Positions 1 through 7,188 are shown, counted from the stretch's first letter. The stretch: DNA of 17,839 nt from JAFGOM01 sp964605795 (GCA_964605795.1 CAZSDZ010000053.1:1-17839), one strand, 5' to 3'. Translations and numbers: made by a program. Notes: generated from the letters alone by a model not told the origin.

Positions 1-758
1 GGCAGGTACGGCATGAGCATCGGAAACAGGATGGTCCCTGCTATGATTGCCAGAAGGATCCGATACGAGAGATCCCAGCTTACAAGAATGCCTGAGAGGA
101 GAATGGCCGGTATTGCGAACTTGAGAATGTGTAACAGTTCTACCGGGATAAGAACTAATCGATCCCTCAAAGAGAAGGTAACCTCTCGCATGGCAGGGGT
201 GATAGTCCGGGTTTTCAGAAAGCGCGGGATATCTGTAGCCCGAACCGGACCATATCGTACGGTAAATCCTGATCTTTGTGCTACCTCATGGGCAGATACG
301 CCGGGAGCCCCGAGCTGGGGGATGATTATGTTCCGATGTGAAACGATCGTGGAAAGGTCTGTTTTTTGTATCCTGGATACGATCTCGTCAGTTCCAAAGG
401 TACCCTTTCCCGCTGCACACCAGACATTGATCCCTTTTGTGTCGATAACGAGGATATACGCATCATAACCGGCAAGAGATGAACGTAGCGCATCAAAACT
501 AAGGGTATAATTTGCCGAGACAAAGACCATTGATTCGGGAGTGGGATTCCCGATTCTGTATAATCCCGGTTGCACGGTATGTTTCATGCGTCTGAATCCA
601 AGACGGGCATTGAGATGATCCCAGTGATCAGCAACGGTAAGAGTGCTTGTCGCAGCCGGGATTTCATTCCGAAACGGTATCATTTTTTCCGTTGAACAAT
701 AGCAAGTCTTGTTGCCAGCATTATTATGAGAATTACAGGAACATGTTCTCTCTTCCAT
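1..758 (-). CDS. hgcA: HgcA, corrinoid protein of mercury methylation (3' end outside window)
   Basis: The gene reads 252 codons from an ATG at 758 and leaves the window at position 1 without a stop, so the C-terminus is missing. The diagnostic HgcA cap-helix motif NVWCAAGK lies at residues 111-118, with C114 as the expected lower ligand of the corrinoid cobalt, followed by GTFGTDE and a Q-L-G-A-P-G segment near 148-153. Two hydrophobic helices follow (about 205-226 and 232-252), the first of the membrane domain typical of the family; HgcA proteins are usually about 340 aa. In the known system HgcA transfers a methyl group to Hg(II) and the ferredoxin-like HgcB re-reduces the corrinoid. hgcB would be expected just beyond the left edge. 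The N-terminus carries an unusual Cys-rich stretch (C6, C8, C19, C21). The start has an AGGAG site lying inside the end of the preceding gene, 6 nt away. I am confident of the family; actual activity on mercury is inferred. Confidence 0.93.
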   Translation of the reverse strand, partial: MEERTCSCNSHNNAGNKTCYCSTEKMIPFRNEIPAATSTLTVADHWDHLNARLGFRRMKHTVQPGLYRIGNPTPESMVFVSANYTLSFDALRSSLAGYDAYILVIDTKGINVWCAAGKGTFGTDEIVSRIQKTDLSTIVSHRNIIIPQLGAPGVSAHEVAQRSGFTVRYGPVRATDIPRFLKTRTITPAMREVTFSLRDRLVLIPVELLHILKFAIPAILLSGILVSWDLSYRILLAIIAGTILFPMLMPYL

Positions 759-764
759 CGTTTT

Positions 765-1043
765 TCACTCCTGTTTCAGGAACTCTGCAAGGGGACTAAG
801 TGCTTCTTTCACCATCCCTGAGATGTGTTCTGCCCGTACAAGTACGAGACAGCAGATCTCTCCCTCCTTTGAAAGTGAGATCATGGCGAGTTTTTCACCA
901 GGTTTCATTCCTGCATTCTCCCGTACATCCTTCGGGATAACAACCTGTCCGCGTTCATCCATGGAAAGGATTGCTTCTACCGAACAGGTATCCTGGCAGT
1001 TGCACAGGGGGTGATGTGTTTTATCTTCTCTCTGTGAAGTCAT
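765..1043 (-). CDS. hgcC: AbrB/SpoVT-like HgcAB-associated protein
   Basis: A 92-aa protein whose central part (about residues 22-60) has the swapped-hairpin AbrB signature, with MDERGQVVIPKDVRENAG and a following KPGEKL. Such domains usually bind DNA as dimers, often as transition-state or antitoxin-type regulators. It carries Cys residues at 14, 16 and 20 before the domain and a C64-C65 pair inside it, which could bind metal (inference). The gene ends 6 nt before hgcA and its last codons contain the hgcA ribosome binding site, so the two are almost certainly co-transcribed and probably translationally linked. From memory, a small AbrB-like protein next to hgcAB is annotated as HgcAB-associated; the symbol rests on that and on position. 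A GGGAGATC site precedes the ATG. Whether it regulates hgcAB or has another role cannot be told from sequence. Confidence 0.82.
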   Translation of the reverse strand: MTSQREDKTHHPLCNCQDTCSVEAILSMDERGQVVIPKDVRENAGMKPGEKLAMISLSKEGEICCLVLVRAEHISGMVKEALSPLAEFLKQE

Positions 1044-1360
1044 ACTGATCTCCCTAACTTATCTGAAATTTCCTATCTATATGATATATCTTAATTATCA
1101 GTATTTTATGATTTTATCTTTCCTGATCCTGTATCTGCGTACGATTGTTTTCCACGATAGTAAATTCTCATTTTGAACGAGCGCAGATTTATTCTGCCAC
1201 TATTATTCCGATACCGTATGAAGAGAAAAAAATTTGAGATTATCAGGATATAACATTCTTTTCATTGCATGCTCCTTCTTGTGTCAGTTCTCGATCCAAT
1301 ACTCTGGTCTGCAGGGATTGCAGAGATAATGGAACGAAACGGGACATCTGCAGATAAGGG
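1044..1360. other. Divergent intergenic region
   Basis: This 317-bp stretch separates the minus-strand hgc genes from the plus-strand gene at 1370. It is AT-rich and holds the candidate hgc TATA element. A weak TATA-like GATATAAC near 1247-1254 could serve the plus strand and would imply a leader of roughly 100 nt. I see no convincing gene, structured RNA or repeat in it. Confidence 0.5.
1078..1091 (-). promoter_or_regulatory. Candidate TATA box for the hgc operon
   Basis: Read on the minus strand this is AGATATATCATATA, an archaeal TATA-like element ending about 35 nt before the ATG at 1043. That position would give a short leader containing the GGGAGATC ribosome binding site. It is called from composition and spacing only. 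Confidence 0.4.
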
Positions 1361-1369
1361 ATGATCACT

Positions 1370-1708
1370 ATGCTAAGGATATTCACGCAATACAGCGCAG
1401 TACTACCACAGCGTGATGTTATGGGATGCCTTGAAGACCTGACGTATGAGATTGTCCTCTCTAAAATTTCCATCTCTGAAGCCGCGAAATTCCTTGGAAA
1501 ATACAAGGAGTACTATGATCTCGAGTCCGGATCCCGGGTTGCGGGTGCCCGTCTTATCGGCAATCCCAATGTCAGGGTGGCGATTGATGGGAACTCCCTG
1601 CTTTTCCCGTACACGAAACCCTGTCACGGAACCTTTCTTGTTAAGGTGGAGCTGTCGGAAGAAGAGATTGAGGTAATCAGGAAGGATATCTCCTCTAAAA
1701 GGAAGTAA
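1370..1708 (+). CDS. Small conserved-looking hypothetical protein
   Basis: I do not recognise this 112-aa protein. It is soluble, with no membrane segment or signal peptide, mixed in composition, and contains a central glycine-rich stretch (SRVAGARLIGNPNVRV), an IDGNSLLFPY segment and a charged C-terminal helix (LSEEEIEVIRKDISSK). The frame could begin at an ATG at 1361, but the ATG at 1370 is preferred because GGGATGATC, similar to the archaeal GGAGGTGATC site, lies just upstream of it. The gene ends 1 nt before the start of the riboflavin/F420-pathway reductase, so the two form an operon and may be functionally linked. The opposite strand is also open over much of this region, but its product looks like a shadow. 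Confidence 0.65.
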   Translation: MLRIFTQYSAVLPQRDVMGCLEDLTYEIVLSKISISEAAKFLGKYKEYYDLESGSRVAGARLIGNPNVRVAIDGNSLLFPYTKPCHGTFLVKVELSEEEIEVIRKDISSKRK

Positions 1709-1709
1709 T

Positions 1710-2450
1710 ATGTGTTTCCAGACGGATCCCGGGAATTCAAAAGAACAGACCGGAAATAATCGTCCATACGTGGTTGTAAACGTTGCGATGAGTGCTGATG
1801 GTAAGATCTCAACCCGGCAACGCCGCCAGGTAAAGTTGTCAGGGGAACTGGATTTCAAACGGGTGGATATGCTTAAAGCGGGATCGGATGCGGTGATGGT
1901 TGGTATCGGGACCGTCCTTGCTGATGATCCCTCCCTGACCGTGAAATCACCTGATCTCAGCAGGGAACGAGTGGATAGGGGGAAAGATCCAAACCCTGTC
2001 CGGATTGTTATTGATAGTATGGCACGAACACCCCCAGCCGCCGCAATACTCCATAAAGGTCAGGGGATGAGGATTATTGCATGCAGCAGGAAAGCACCGG
2101 CAGATCGTCTTGCTGTTCTTCGTGCACATGCGACCATCATCCAGACCGGTGAAGAAGAGGTGGATCTCAAATCCCTCTTTGCAAAATTTCCGGAGTACGG
2201 GATTCAGTCTTTGATGGTTGAAGGCGGGGGAACCCTTATCTGGTCACTGTTTCAACATGGTCTGATTGATGAGTTCTCGACTTTTATCAGCAACAGGATA
2301 ATCGGGGGAAAAGATGCACCGACACCGGCAGATGGTGATGGATTCATCAGTGAGGATTTTTTTCCTGGTCTTTGTCTTGTATCTGCAGAACAGATAGAAG
2401 ACGGCGTTCTTATCAGGTGGAGGGTTCTGCCCGAAAATCCGTTTCAATAA
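1710..2450 (+). CDS. 2,5-diamino-6-(ribosylamino)-pyrimidinone 5'-phosphate reductase (archaeal Rib7/RibD C-terminal type)
   Basis: A 246-aa protein of the RibD C-terminal (DHFR-fold) family, in the short archaeal and fungal form without a deaminase domain. It is expected to reduce the ribosylamino ring of the GTP-derived pyrimidine with NAD(P)H to the ribitylamino form, an early step toward riboflavin, FAD and the deazaflavin of coenzyme F420. Visible family motifs are PYVVVNVAMSADGKIST (19-35), the GSDAVMVGIGTVLADDPSLT block (58-77) and the nucleotide-binding EGGGTL (171-176). The first 17 residues precede the usual family start, but an AGGAAG site fits the ATG at 1710. It starts 1 nt after the upstream stop codon, so it is co-transcribed with the small gene before it. 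The archaeal enzyme is sometimes called ArfC. No other riboflavin genes are in the window. Confidence 0.9.
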   Translation: MCFQTDPGNSKEQTGNNRPYVVVNVAMSADGKISTRQRRQVKLSGELDFKRVDMLKAGSDAVMVGIGTVLADDPSLTVKSPDLSRERVDRGKDPNPVRIVIDSMARTPPAAAILHKGQGMRIIACSRKAPADRLAVLRAHATIIQTGEEEVDLKSLFAKFPEYGIQSLMVEGGGTLIWSLFQHGLIDEFSTFISNRIIGGKDAPTPADGDGFISEDFFPGLCLVSAEQIEDGVLIRWRVLPENPFQ

Positions 2451-2555
2451 TCAATTCATCATTTTAAAAGAAGATCTCCTGTTCCAGAAGGGCATCACGA
2501 TGCCGATGCATACAATTATATTATATCGGTTAGAAGATTGATACGATAGTACCTG

Positions 2556-2566
2556 AACATAAATAC
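2556..2566 (+). promoter_or_regulatory. Candidate TATA box for the response regulator gene
   Basis: AACATAAATAC lies about 40 nt before the ATG at 2602. The implied transcription start near 2588 would give a short leader containing the AGGAGGGT ribosome binding site. This is a positional call. Confidence 0.4.
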
Positions 2567-2601
2567 TGTTTTTTGTGTACAATAAGGGGGAGAGGAGGGT
2601 A

Positions 2602-2973
2602 ATGGCGACAATACTTGTTGTTGAGGACAATGCAGTCATTGCAGATCTTATCCGGTGGCGCCTTACCGAGATGGGTTATGAAGTCACGGCCTGTGTCTCT
2701 ACCGGCATGGATGCTATCGAAGAGGTAAAGAACCGGCTTCCTGATCTCATCCTTATGGATATCGACCTCCCGGGGGGAATGGACGGTATCGAGGCTGCGA
2801 CAATAATTAAAGAGCGGTTCAACTGCAGGTTTATGTACCTTACCTCGCTCTACGATGACAGTGTCGTTTCACGTGCCCGATCAACCAGCCCCCGGGGATA
2901 TATCGTAAAACCGTTCTCTGACAGCCAGCTGAAAGCGTCTGTTGAGATGGCATTGAGTGATACTGAGAACTGA
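2602..2973 (+). CDS. Stand-alone response regulator receiver protein
   Basis: This 123-aa protein is a single CheY-like receiver domain with no output domain. The acidic pocket is E8-D9, the phospho-acceptor is D53 in LILMDIDLP, the switch Thr is T81 in YLTS, and the conserved Lys is K103 in YIVKPF, so all catalytic residues are present. The frame is open upstream to 2575, but the ATG at 2602 is chosen because AGGAGGGT stands just before it and the product begins MATILVVEDN as receivers do. It probably relays a phosphate signal from a histidine kinase encoded elsewhere; no kinase is in this window. It is monocistronic, with its own upstream promoter region, and converges on the beta-propeller gene. 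Confidence 0.93.
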   Translation: MATILVVEDNAVIADLIRWRLTEMGYEVTACVSTGMDAIEEVKNRLPDLILMDIDLPGGMDGIEAATIIKERFNCRFMYLTSLYDDSVVSRARSTSPRGYIVKPFSDSQLKASVEMALSDTEN

Positions 2974-2985
2974 ATGTTTGAGTGT

Positions 2986-3019
<34 letters not shown>

Positions 3020-3073
3020 GATGCTTATTCCGATGAGGAGGATAGAACTGATAATCCGGGTATTTTCCGATAC

Positions 3074-3125
3074 ATCCTGCCATGGTGTTCATGAGGCAGG
3101 ATATACAGGGAAGGCTTGAAAAAAA
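3074..3125. terminator. Hairpin and oligo-T terminator between convergent genes
   Basis: ATCCTGCC (3074-3081) and GGCAGGAT (3095-3102) form a perfect 8-bp stem. Positions 3119-3125 are seven A on the plus strand, that is seven U in the minus-strand transcript shortly after the beta-propeller stop. Archaeal termination is mainly driven by oligo-U, so the run is a good terminator for that gene. Confidence 0.5.
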
Positions 3126-3146
3126 TGGTTGAGAGTGATATGCCAC

Positions 3147-4214
3147 TTACAGACCGATCGTTGCCAGTCCATATCCGGCGGTAACGTATGCCGTAGTTTC
3201 ATCAACAAAGACACTTGAACCGGCTGACAAAACCTCTCCCTCGTCACGATCACGAATGATATCAATTTCCCCCGGGTTTGCCGGATCTGTCACATCAATA
3301 ACTGCAAATCCTCCCTGCCCAATAATATATACATAAGATCCGTCAACGAAAAGATCATTCATCCCTCCTTCTCCGACCGGGTTTGTTATACATCCTACAT
3401 GGAACGGATGTCCGGGATCGGAAATATCAACGATCTCAAGGGCATCTGATCCGATCACGTATGCATAATAATCCGAGATAAAAACACTATCAGGACTCTT
3501 CAGGCGGGCTCCTCCTGTACCGTCTCTTATCTCTGCCATCAGTACCGGGTTTTTAGGATCTGCTACGTTCACCATGAACAGGGCGTTATCATTCATGCTT
3601 ACTGCACAGGCAAACCAGTCTGAGGCGTCCACACTGTTTATCTCATAATCGCCAAGAACGATACTTCCCATGCATTCCGGTTCTATCGGATTTTGTACGT
3701 CAACGATCACGAGGCCCTCCATGAAACACGCAAGGTAGGCATAGGTCCCCTCAACATCAACGCTGCAGGGCTCAAATACCTTCCCCTGCAGGGAAGAAGC
3801 ATGAACCGGGTTTGCCGGATCAGTGATATCTACGATCTCAAGGGCTCCCATCCCTCCGTTACTTGCGATGAATGCGTAATTGCCAGAAATATCAATACTG
3901 CGTGCGAAATTGAGCATTGCATCCCCGTCCTCGTGGTTGAGTCTTCCGACAAGAACCGGTGATGACGGTTCGGTGATATCGACGACCTCAAGGCTGCCGC
4001 CGCTCATTGCTGATGAGATCCCAGCGTCTGAAACCACATATGCATGATTCCCTTGTACCGAGACATCCCACGAACCTGCCCCATCATCACTACATTCGAC
4101 ATAACCGAGAATTTCCGGCTCCGGAACGAGCTGATCTCTCCCATCTTCGCCGATGCAAGGAGATACGATACATATGAAACACATTGCTATAACGAAGCTA
4201 TTGTTTACTCTCAT
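3147..4214 (-). CDS. Secreted LVIVD-repeat beta-propeller protein
   Basis: A 355-aa protein with an N-terminal signal peptide (hydrophobic core about residues 6-20, likely cleaved after CIG) followed by tandem LVIVD repeats. At least six units are plain, each containing a strand like LEIVDITDPANPV: examples are LEVVDITEPSSPVLVG, LEIVDITDPANPVHAS, LVIVDVQNPIEPECMG, LFMVNVADPKNPVLMA, LEIVDISDPGHPFHVG and FAVIDVTDPANPGEID. With terminal strands this suggests a seven-bladed propeller. There is no C-terminal membrane anchor and no clear lipobox, so it is probably released or loosely surface-bound. The family is common in methanogens and generally of unknown ligand. The start is supported by GGGATCAG just before the ATG. 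It is read in the same direction as hisH, but the 141-nt gap suggests a separate promoter. The function is not known. Confidence 0.9.
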   Translation of the reverse strand: MRVNNSFVIAMCFICIVSPCIGEDGRDQLVPEPEILGYVECSDDGAGSWDVSVQGNHAYVVSDAGISSAMSGGSLEVVDITEPSSPVLVGRLNHEDGDAMLNFARSIDISGNYAFIASNGGMGALEIVDITDPANPVHASSLQGKVFEPCSVDVEGTYAYLACFMEGLVIVDVQNPIEPECMGSIVLGDYEINSVDASDWFACAVSMNDNALFMVNVADPKNPVLMAEIRDGTGGARLKSPDSVFISDYYAYVIGSDALEIVDISDPGHPFHVGCITNPVGEGGMNDLFVDGSYVYIIGQGGFAVIDVTDPANPGEIDIIRDRDEGEVLSAGSSVFVDETTAYVTAGYGLATIGL

Positions 4215-4284
4215 CTGATCCCACGTTTCCCAAAAGAGAGTGTTGAATTCCCTTTTTGAATTGAGGAAGAGAGTTTCTTACCTA

Positions 4285-4300
4285 AAGGATTAAAATCCTT
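4285..4300. promoter_or_regulatory. Inverted repeat upstream of the beta-propeller gene
   Basis: AAGGATT and AATCCTT flank a 2-nt spacer. On the minus strand the centre reads TTTTAAT, which resembles a TATA box, about 75 nt before the beta-propeller start and 60 nt after the hisH stop. It could be a promoter with an operator, or part of the hisH 3' end. Confidence 0.3.
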
Positions 4301-4355
4301 GGAATAAAATCGGTTTTCTCATTGTCATTTTTTGACCTGTTTGACGGTTTAAGAA

Positions 4356-4955
4356 TTATAACGCGAGAAAATTCCTGAGTATGGCAAGCCCTGTTTCTCC
4401 ACTCTTCTCAGGATGGAACTGCACCCCCCATGCAGTCCCGTTTCGAATCGATGATGCAAACCGGCAGATATGACTCGTTGAGGTAAGGGTATAGGCCGGA
4501 GCCGTATCAGCATAATAGGAGTGCACAAAATAGACAAAGGACTCATCAGGAATCCCCTCAAATAAAGGATCATCCTGCTCCTTGTATATCGTGTTCCACC
4601 CCATGTGCGGGATCTTGTATCCCTTTGCCTCAGGAAATCGCCTAACAACCCCGGGAATCAATCCAACACCCTTATGCATGCCATGTTCCTCGGACAGTTC
4701 CATAAGCATCTGCATCCCGAGGCATATCCCAAGAATCGGCACAGAATTAAAAGAGTTTACCAGTACCTCCTGCAGCGGTGCTAGGTGCATCATCCCCTCG
4801 GAGAATGCACCGACACCAGGAAGAATTATTCCATCTGCCCCGGCAATCATCTCAATATCAGATGTGACGACCGGTTTTCCCCCTGCTTTTATAATCCCCC
4901 TGCTTACACTCCGGAGATTTCCAACACCATAATCTATGATGGCAATCGTTTTCAT
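4356..4955 (-). CDS. hisH: Imidazole glycerol phosphate synthase, glutaminase subunit HisH
   Basis: A 199-aa class I glutamine amidotransferase that supplies ammonia to HisF in histidine biosynthesis. The start IAIIDYGVGNLRSV is characteristic of HisH. The nucleophile is C78 in GICLGMQ, and the other triad members are H181 and E183 in FHPEKS; the oxyanion-region sequence ILPGVGAF (44-51) is also present. The frame continues upstream to 5030, but the ATG at 4955 gives the family-typical length and forms an ATGA overlap with the stop of the upstream PP-loop gene. The two are therefore translationally coupled. hisF and the other his genes are not in the window. A role outside histidine synthesis, supplying ammonia to the neighbouring PP-loop enzyme, is conceivable but unsupported. 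Confidence 0.93.
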   Translation of the reverse strand: MKTIAIIDYGVGNLRSVSRGIIKAGGKPVVTSDIEMIAGADGIILPGVGAFSEGMMHLAPLQEVLVNSFNSVPILGICLGMQMLMELSEEHGMHKGVGLIPGVVRRFPEAKGYKIPHMGWNTIYKEQDDPLFEGIPDESFVYFVHSYYADTAPAYTLTSTSHICRFASSIRNGTAWGVQFHPEKSGETGLAILRNFLAL

Positions 4956-6457
4956 TGAGGACTCCTGTCTTTTTTTCTTCTCCATCCACCTTTTATCCAG
5001 GCCTCGGATTTGTTGTTGGCTGACCCCCATACCCGTACCTTATCCTCCCATTCACCCCAGAGATCCGGGTATTGCTCCTCGATACCAAAAAGAACACCCA
5101 TATCACTTGCAGGACACATGTAACACCCGATCCGGTCAAGCCGGTTTTCATATAAGATATTGTATGGTGCATGGTTGAGAAAAATAAAGAGCCAGACATG
5201 CAACGCGGTCCAGGTATGGATAGGAGCTGCACAGAGCTGGTTTTTTACATAACTGTTCCGCCATACACGCGGATTCTTCATCCGGGAGAACGATTCATAC
5301 TTTCTCTGCCCGATAAAGGAGAGAATCTCGCCGTAGTGATCCCTGATATACTCCCGCACGGGATCGAGTTTACAGACCCGGCAGCACCACCGGTCATCGA
5401 TGGAAGGTGGCCCCTGTTCGTAAAAGGCATTCCAGAAACCCTGAGATGCATCGATCCAGATGAGGGGGAGCTGATACCGTTCTGCAACGGTCCTGATATT
5501 TTCGAGTGTTTCTGGGAATTCGAGGCCGGTGTCGATGGTAAGGAGCGGTACCGGTCCACATGCCTCAAGAACCACGAGAAGGGTGGCAAGACTGTCCTTT
5601 CCCCCTGAGAACGAGACCGTCCGTATCAGGTCCGGATTCTTCTCAATGACATTCCTGACAAAGGCAACAGAAGCATTCTTTGCACGTGTTATCTCTGGTT
5701 CATTCGCGACTACTGCATCGCTCCATGTTGCAGTTCCGGGGACATAGGAAGAACTGACATTTTTTCTGGTCTTAACAATCTGCCCGCGTGTCAGGGTTCG
5801 GGCGGTAATACTATCTGTACGTGTCCGTCCAACACCGATACACCGAAGATCCCGGTCAAGGATAAAGACCTCATCGCCAGCAGTGACGCCGTCGGCAATC
5901 GCAACAAGTCCGGGAGCAAGAACACTGGCCCCTTCCTTCTCAATAAAAGGAACTGCTCCGTCATCAACGATAACATATCCCCTCTTCGGTTGCAGAATAT
6001 TCCCTGCAACGGGGCGAGGCAGCGCTTCCCACATTTTTTTTTCAGGCAGGTACCGTATGGCACCAACGATCGTTCCTCCCATGACGATCTCTTCCATCCG
6101 ATCATCGTCAGGGACTTTCGATAAAAGAACCAGGTTTCCCGCGGGGAGTAAGGGTGCACCGTAATAATGCTGGTAGATCCTGTTTACTAATGCGATATCG
6201 GCCGGGAACGCAGGTCTCGCATCTCCCGGTGGAGTTACCGGGACAGGGCGCGTAGTGGCACCACAGGCACAGGTGGCAGACAATACCGGAACATGGCATG
6301 TATCGCACCAGTGAAGCAGAATACGCCCATGATAGAGACCTCCCATCGCTACTGAGTGGAGATTGTGAGATATAAAAAGGTAGGTCTCCCCTATCATTGC
6401 TTCCCAAAAACCAGATTGTAACAGGACAGAAACCGGGATATCAGGTTCATCCGGCAT
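4952..6457 (-). CDS. PAPS-reductase-like PP-loop protein with zinc ribbon and PUA domain
   Basis: A 501-aa archaeal multidomain protein. From the N-terminus it has a zinc-ribbon-like segment (C51, C54, C63, C65), a PUA-like domain (about 155-225, including GYVIVDDGAVPFIEKEGASVLAPG as two adjoining parts), and a PAPS-reductase/PP-loop domain with the pyrophosphate loop SGGKDS (284-289). A Cys pair C358-C359 and C445-x2-C448 form the CC-x85-CxxC pattern that binds a [4Fe-4S] cluster in APS reductases; C362 is extra. The C-terminus lacks the catalytic Cys of the ECGLH-type tail of true sulfonucleotide reductases. PUA domains usually bind RNA, so sulfur transfer or another adenylation-dependent step on RNA is a possible role (inference). 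The product is commonly annotated phosphoadenosine phosphosulfate reductase. No clear ribosome binding site precedes the ATG. It overlaps hisH by 4 nt. Confidence 0.85.
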   Translation of the reverse strand: MPDEPDIPVSVLLQSGFWEAMIGETYLFISHNLHSVAMGGLYHGRILLHWCDTCHVPVLSATCACGATTRPVPVTPPGDARPAFPADIALVNRIYQHYYGAPLLPAGNLVLLSKVPDDDRMEEIVMGGTIVGAIRYLPEKKMWEALPRPVAGNILQPKRGYVIVDDGAVPFIEKEGASVLAPGLVAIADGVTAGDEVFILDRDLRCIGVGRTRTDSITARTLTRGQIVKTRKNVSSSYVPGTATWSDAVVANEPEITRAKNASVAFVRNVIEKNPDLIRTVSFSGGKDSLATLLVVLEACGPVPLLTIDTGLEFPETLENIRTVAERYQLPLIWIDASQGFWNAFYEQGPPSIDDRWCCRVCKLDPVREYIRDHYGEILSFIGQRKYESFSRMKNPRVWRNSYVKNQLCAAPIHTWTALHVWLFIFLNHAPYNILYENRLDRIGCYMCPASDMGVLFGIEEQYPDLWGEWEDKVRVWGSANNKSEAWIKGGWRRKKDRSPQ

Positions 6458-6551
6458 TCTATGGTGGGATTAGAGAAAAATCAATGGAATGCAGTTCATT
6501 CGAGAAAATTCATACGAGTTAACCTTTTTTTCCTATCGTATCAACACAACT

Positions 6552-6563
6552 AATATCTTATAT
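6552..6563 (+). promoter_or_regulatory. Candidate promoter of the mbh operon
   Basis: AATATCTTATAT is the best TATA-like element in the 203-bp divergent gap and implies a leader of about 75 nt. An inverted pair ATACGA (6512-6517) and TCGTAT (6536-6541) lies just upstream, between this element and the minus-strand PP-loop gene, and could be an operator. Confidence 0.35.
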
Positions 6564-6660
6564 CGGATCTGACATTATTACCGTTTCGATTGAGAGTTGT
6601 TCAAGGTAAAACCGGAAATTTTGGCTTTTCTGTGATGTACAATACTGTGAGGTTGTATTG

Positions 6661-7188
6661 ATGATTGCTTTTCTCGTAACTACCGTATTTATATTCATTT
6701 TATATCTGATCCTGACCGCGGGAAGTGGAACTATCGGTCTGTGGTCATACGAGGAACTGGGAGCTGGTATCGTGCTCTCCCTGCTGATTGGTGCTGTATC
6801 AAGCCGGTTCTTCTGCAAAGAAAGAAGTGTTCGCATGGTAAATCCTGTCCGGATCCTCATCCTCCTGATATATGTGCTCATACTCTTCCCTCTGGAGATG
6901 GCTCGGGCAAACCTGGATGTTGCATACCGGGTGATAACCGGGAGGATTCGTCCGGGGATTATCAGGATTCACCCTGGGTTACAGACAGATCTCGGAATTC
7001 TCATGCTTGCAAACTCCATAACCCTCACCCCGGGCACACTGACCGTTGCAGCAGATGAAAAAACAGGTGATCTGTTTATCCACCTGATAAACATACCCGA
7101 GGGGGTTTTAGGGGCAGAGGTCATGAAGACATCAGATCTCTTCTCATTCTTTGACCTTCCTGCCTGGATCCGGAGGATTGCTGAATGA
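6661..7188 (+). CDS. mbhA: Mbh hydrogenase subunit A (MrpE/MnhE-like)
   Basis: A 175-aa membrane protein of the MrpE family, first gene of the operon. It has N-terminal hydrophobic helices (about 1-20, 33-50 and 62-80) and a soluble C-terminal part containing the family signature NSITLTPGTLTV (118-129). In Mbh-type complexes it belongs to the Mrp-like ion-translocating module. The ATG at 6661 is preferred over an adjacent in-frame TTG at 6658 because GAGGT lies at normal spacing before it. Its stop overlaps the next start as ATGA. It is the operon-leading gene, with a candidate promoter in the preceding gap shared with a divergent gene. Confidence 0.92.
   Translation: MIAFLVTTVFIFILYLILTAGSGTIGLWSYEELGAGIVLSLLIGAVSSRFFCKERSVRMVNPVRILILLIYVLILFPLEMARANLDVAYRVITGRIRPGIIRIHPGLQTDLGILMLANSITLTPGTLTVAADEKTGDLFIHLINIPEGVLGAEVMKTSDLFSFFDLPAWIRRIAE

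Noticed and set aside
13..468. Open plus-strand frame of 151 codons
   Set aside because: It lies opposite hgcA and its product is rich in Arg and Met with no recognisable family, as expected for a shadow frame.
1403..1858. Open minus-strand frame of 151 codons
   Set aside because: It overlaps the small gene and the start of the reductase on the other strand; the composition is shadow-like and the plus-strand genes have ribosome binding sites and tight spacing.
2575..2601. Upstream extension of the response regulator
   Set aside because: It would place the ribosome binding site inside the gene and add nine residues not typical of receiver domains.
4956..5030. Upstream extension of HisH by 25 residues
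   Set aside because: It lies within the 3' end of the PP-loop gene, is not family-like, and the ATG at 4955 makes a standard ATGA overlap.
5171..5608. Open plus-strand frame inside the PP-loop gene
   Set aside because: The minus strand encodes the clear PAPS-reductase-like domain here, so this is antisense noise.
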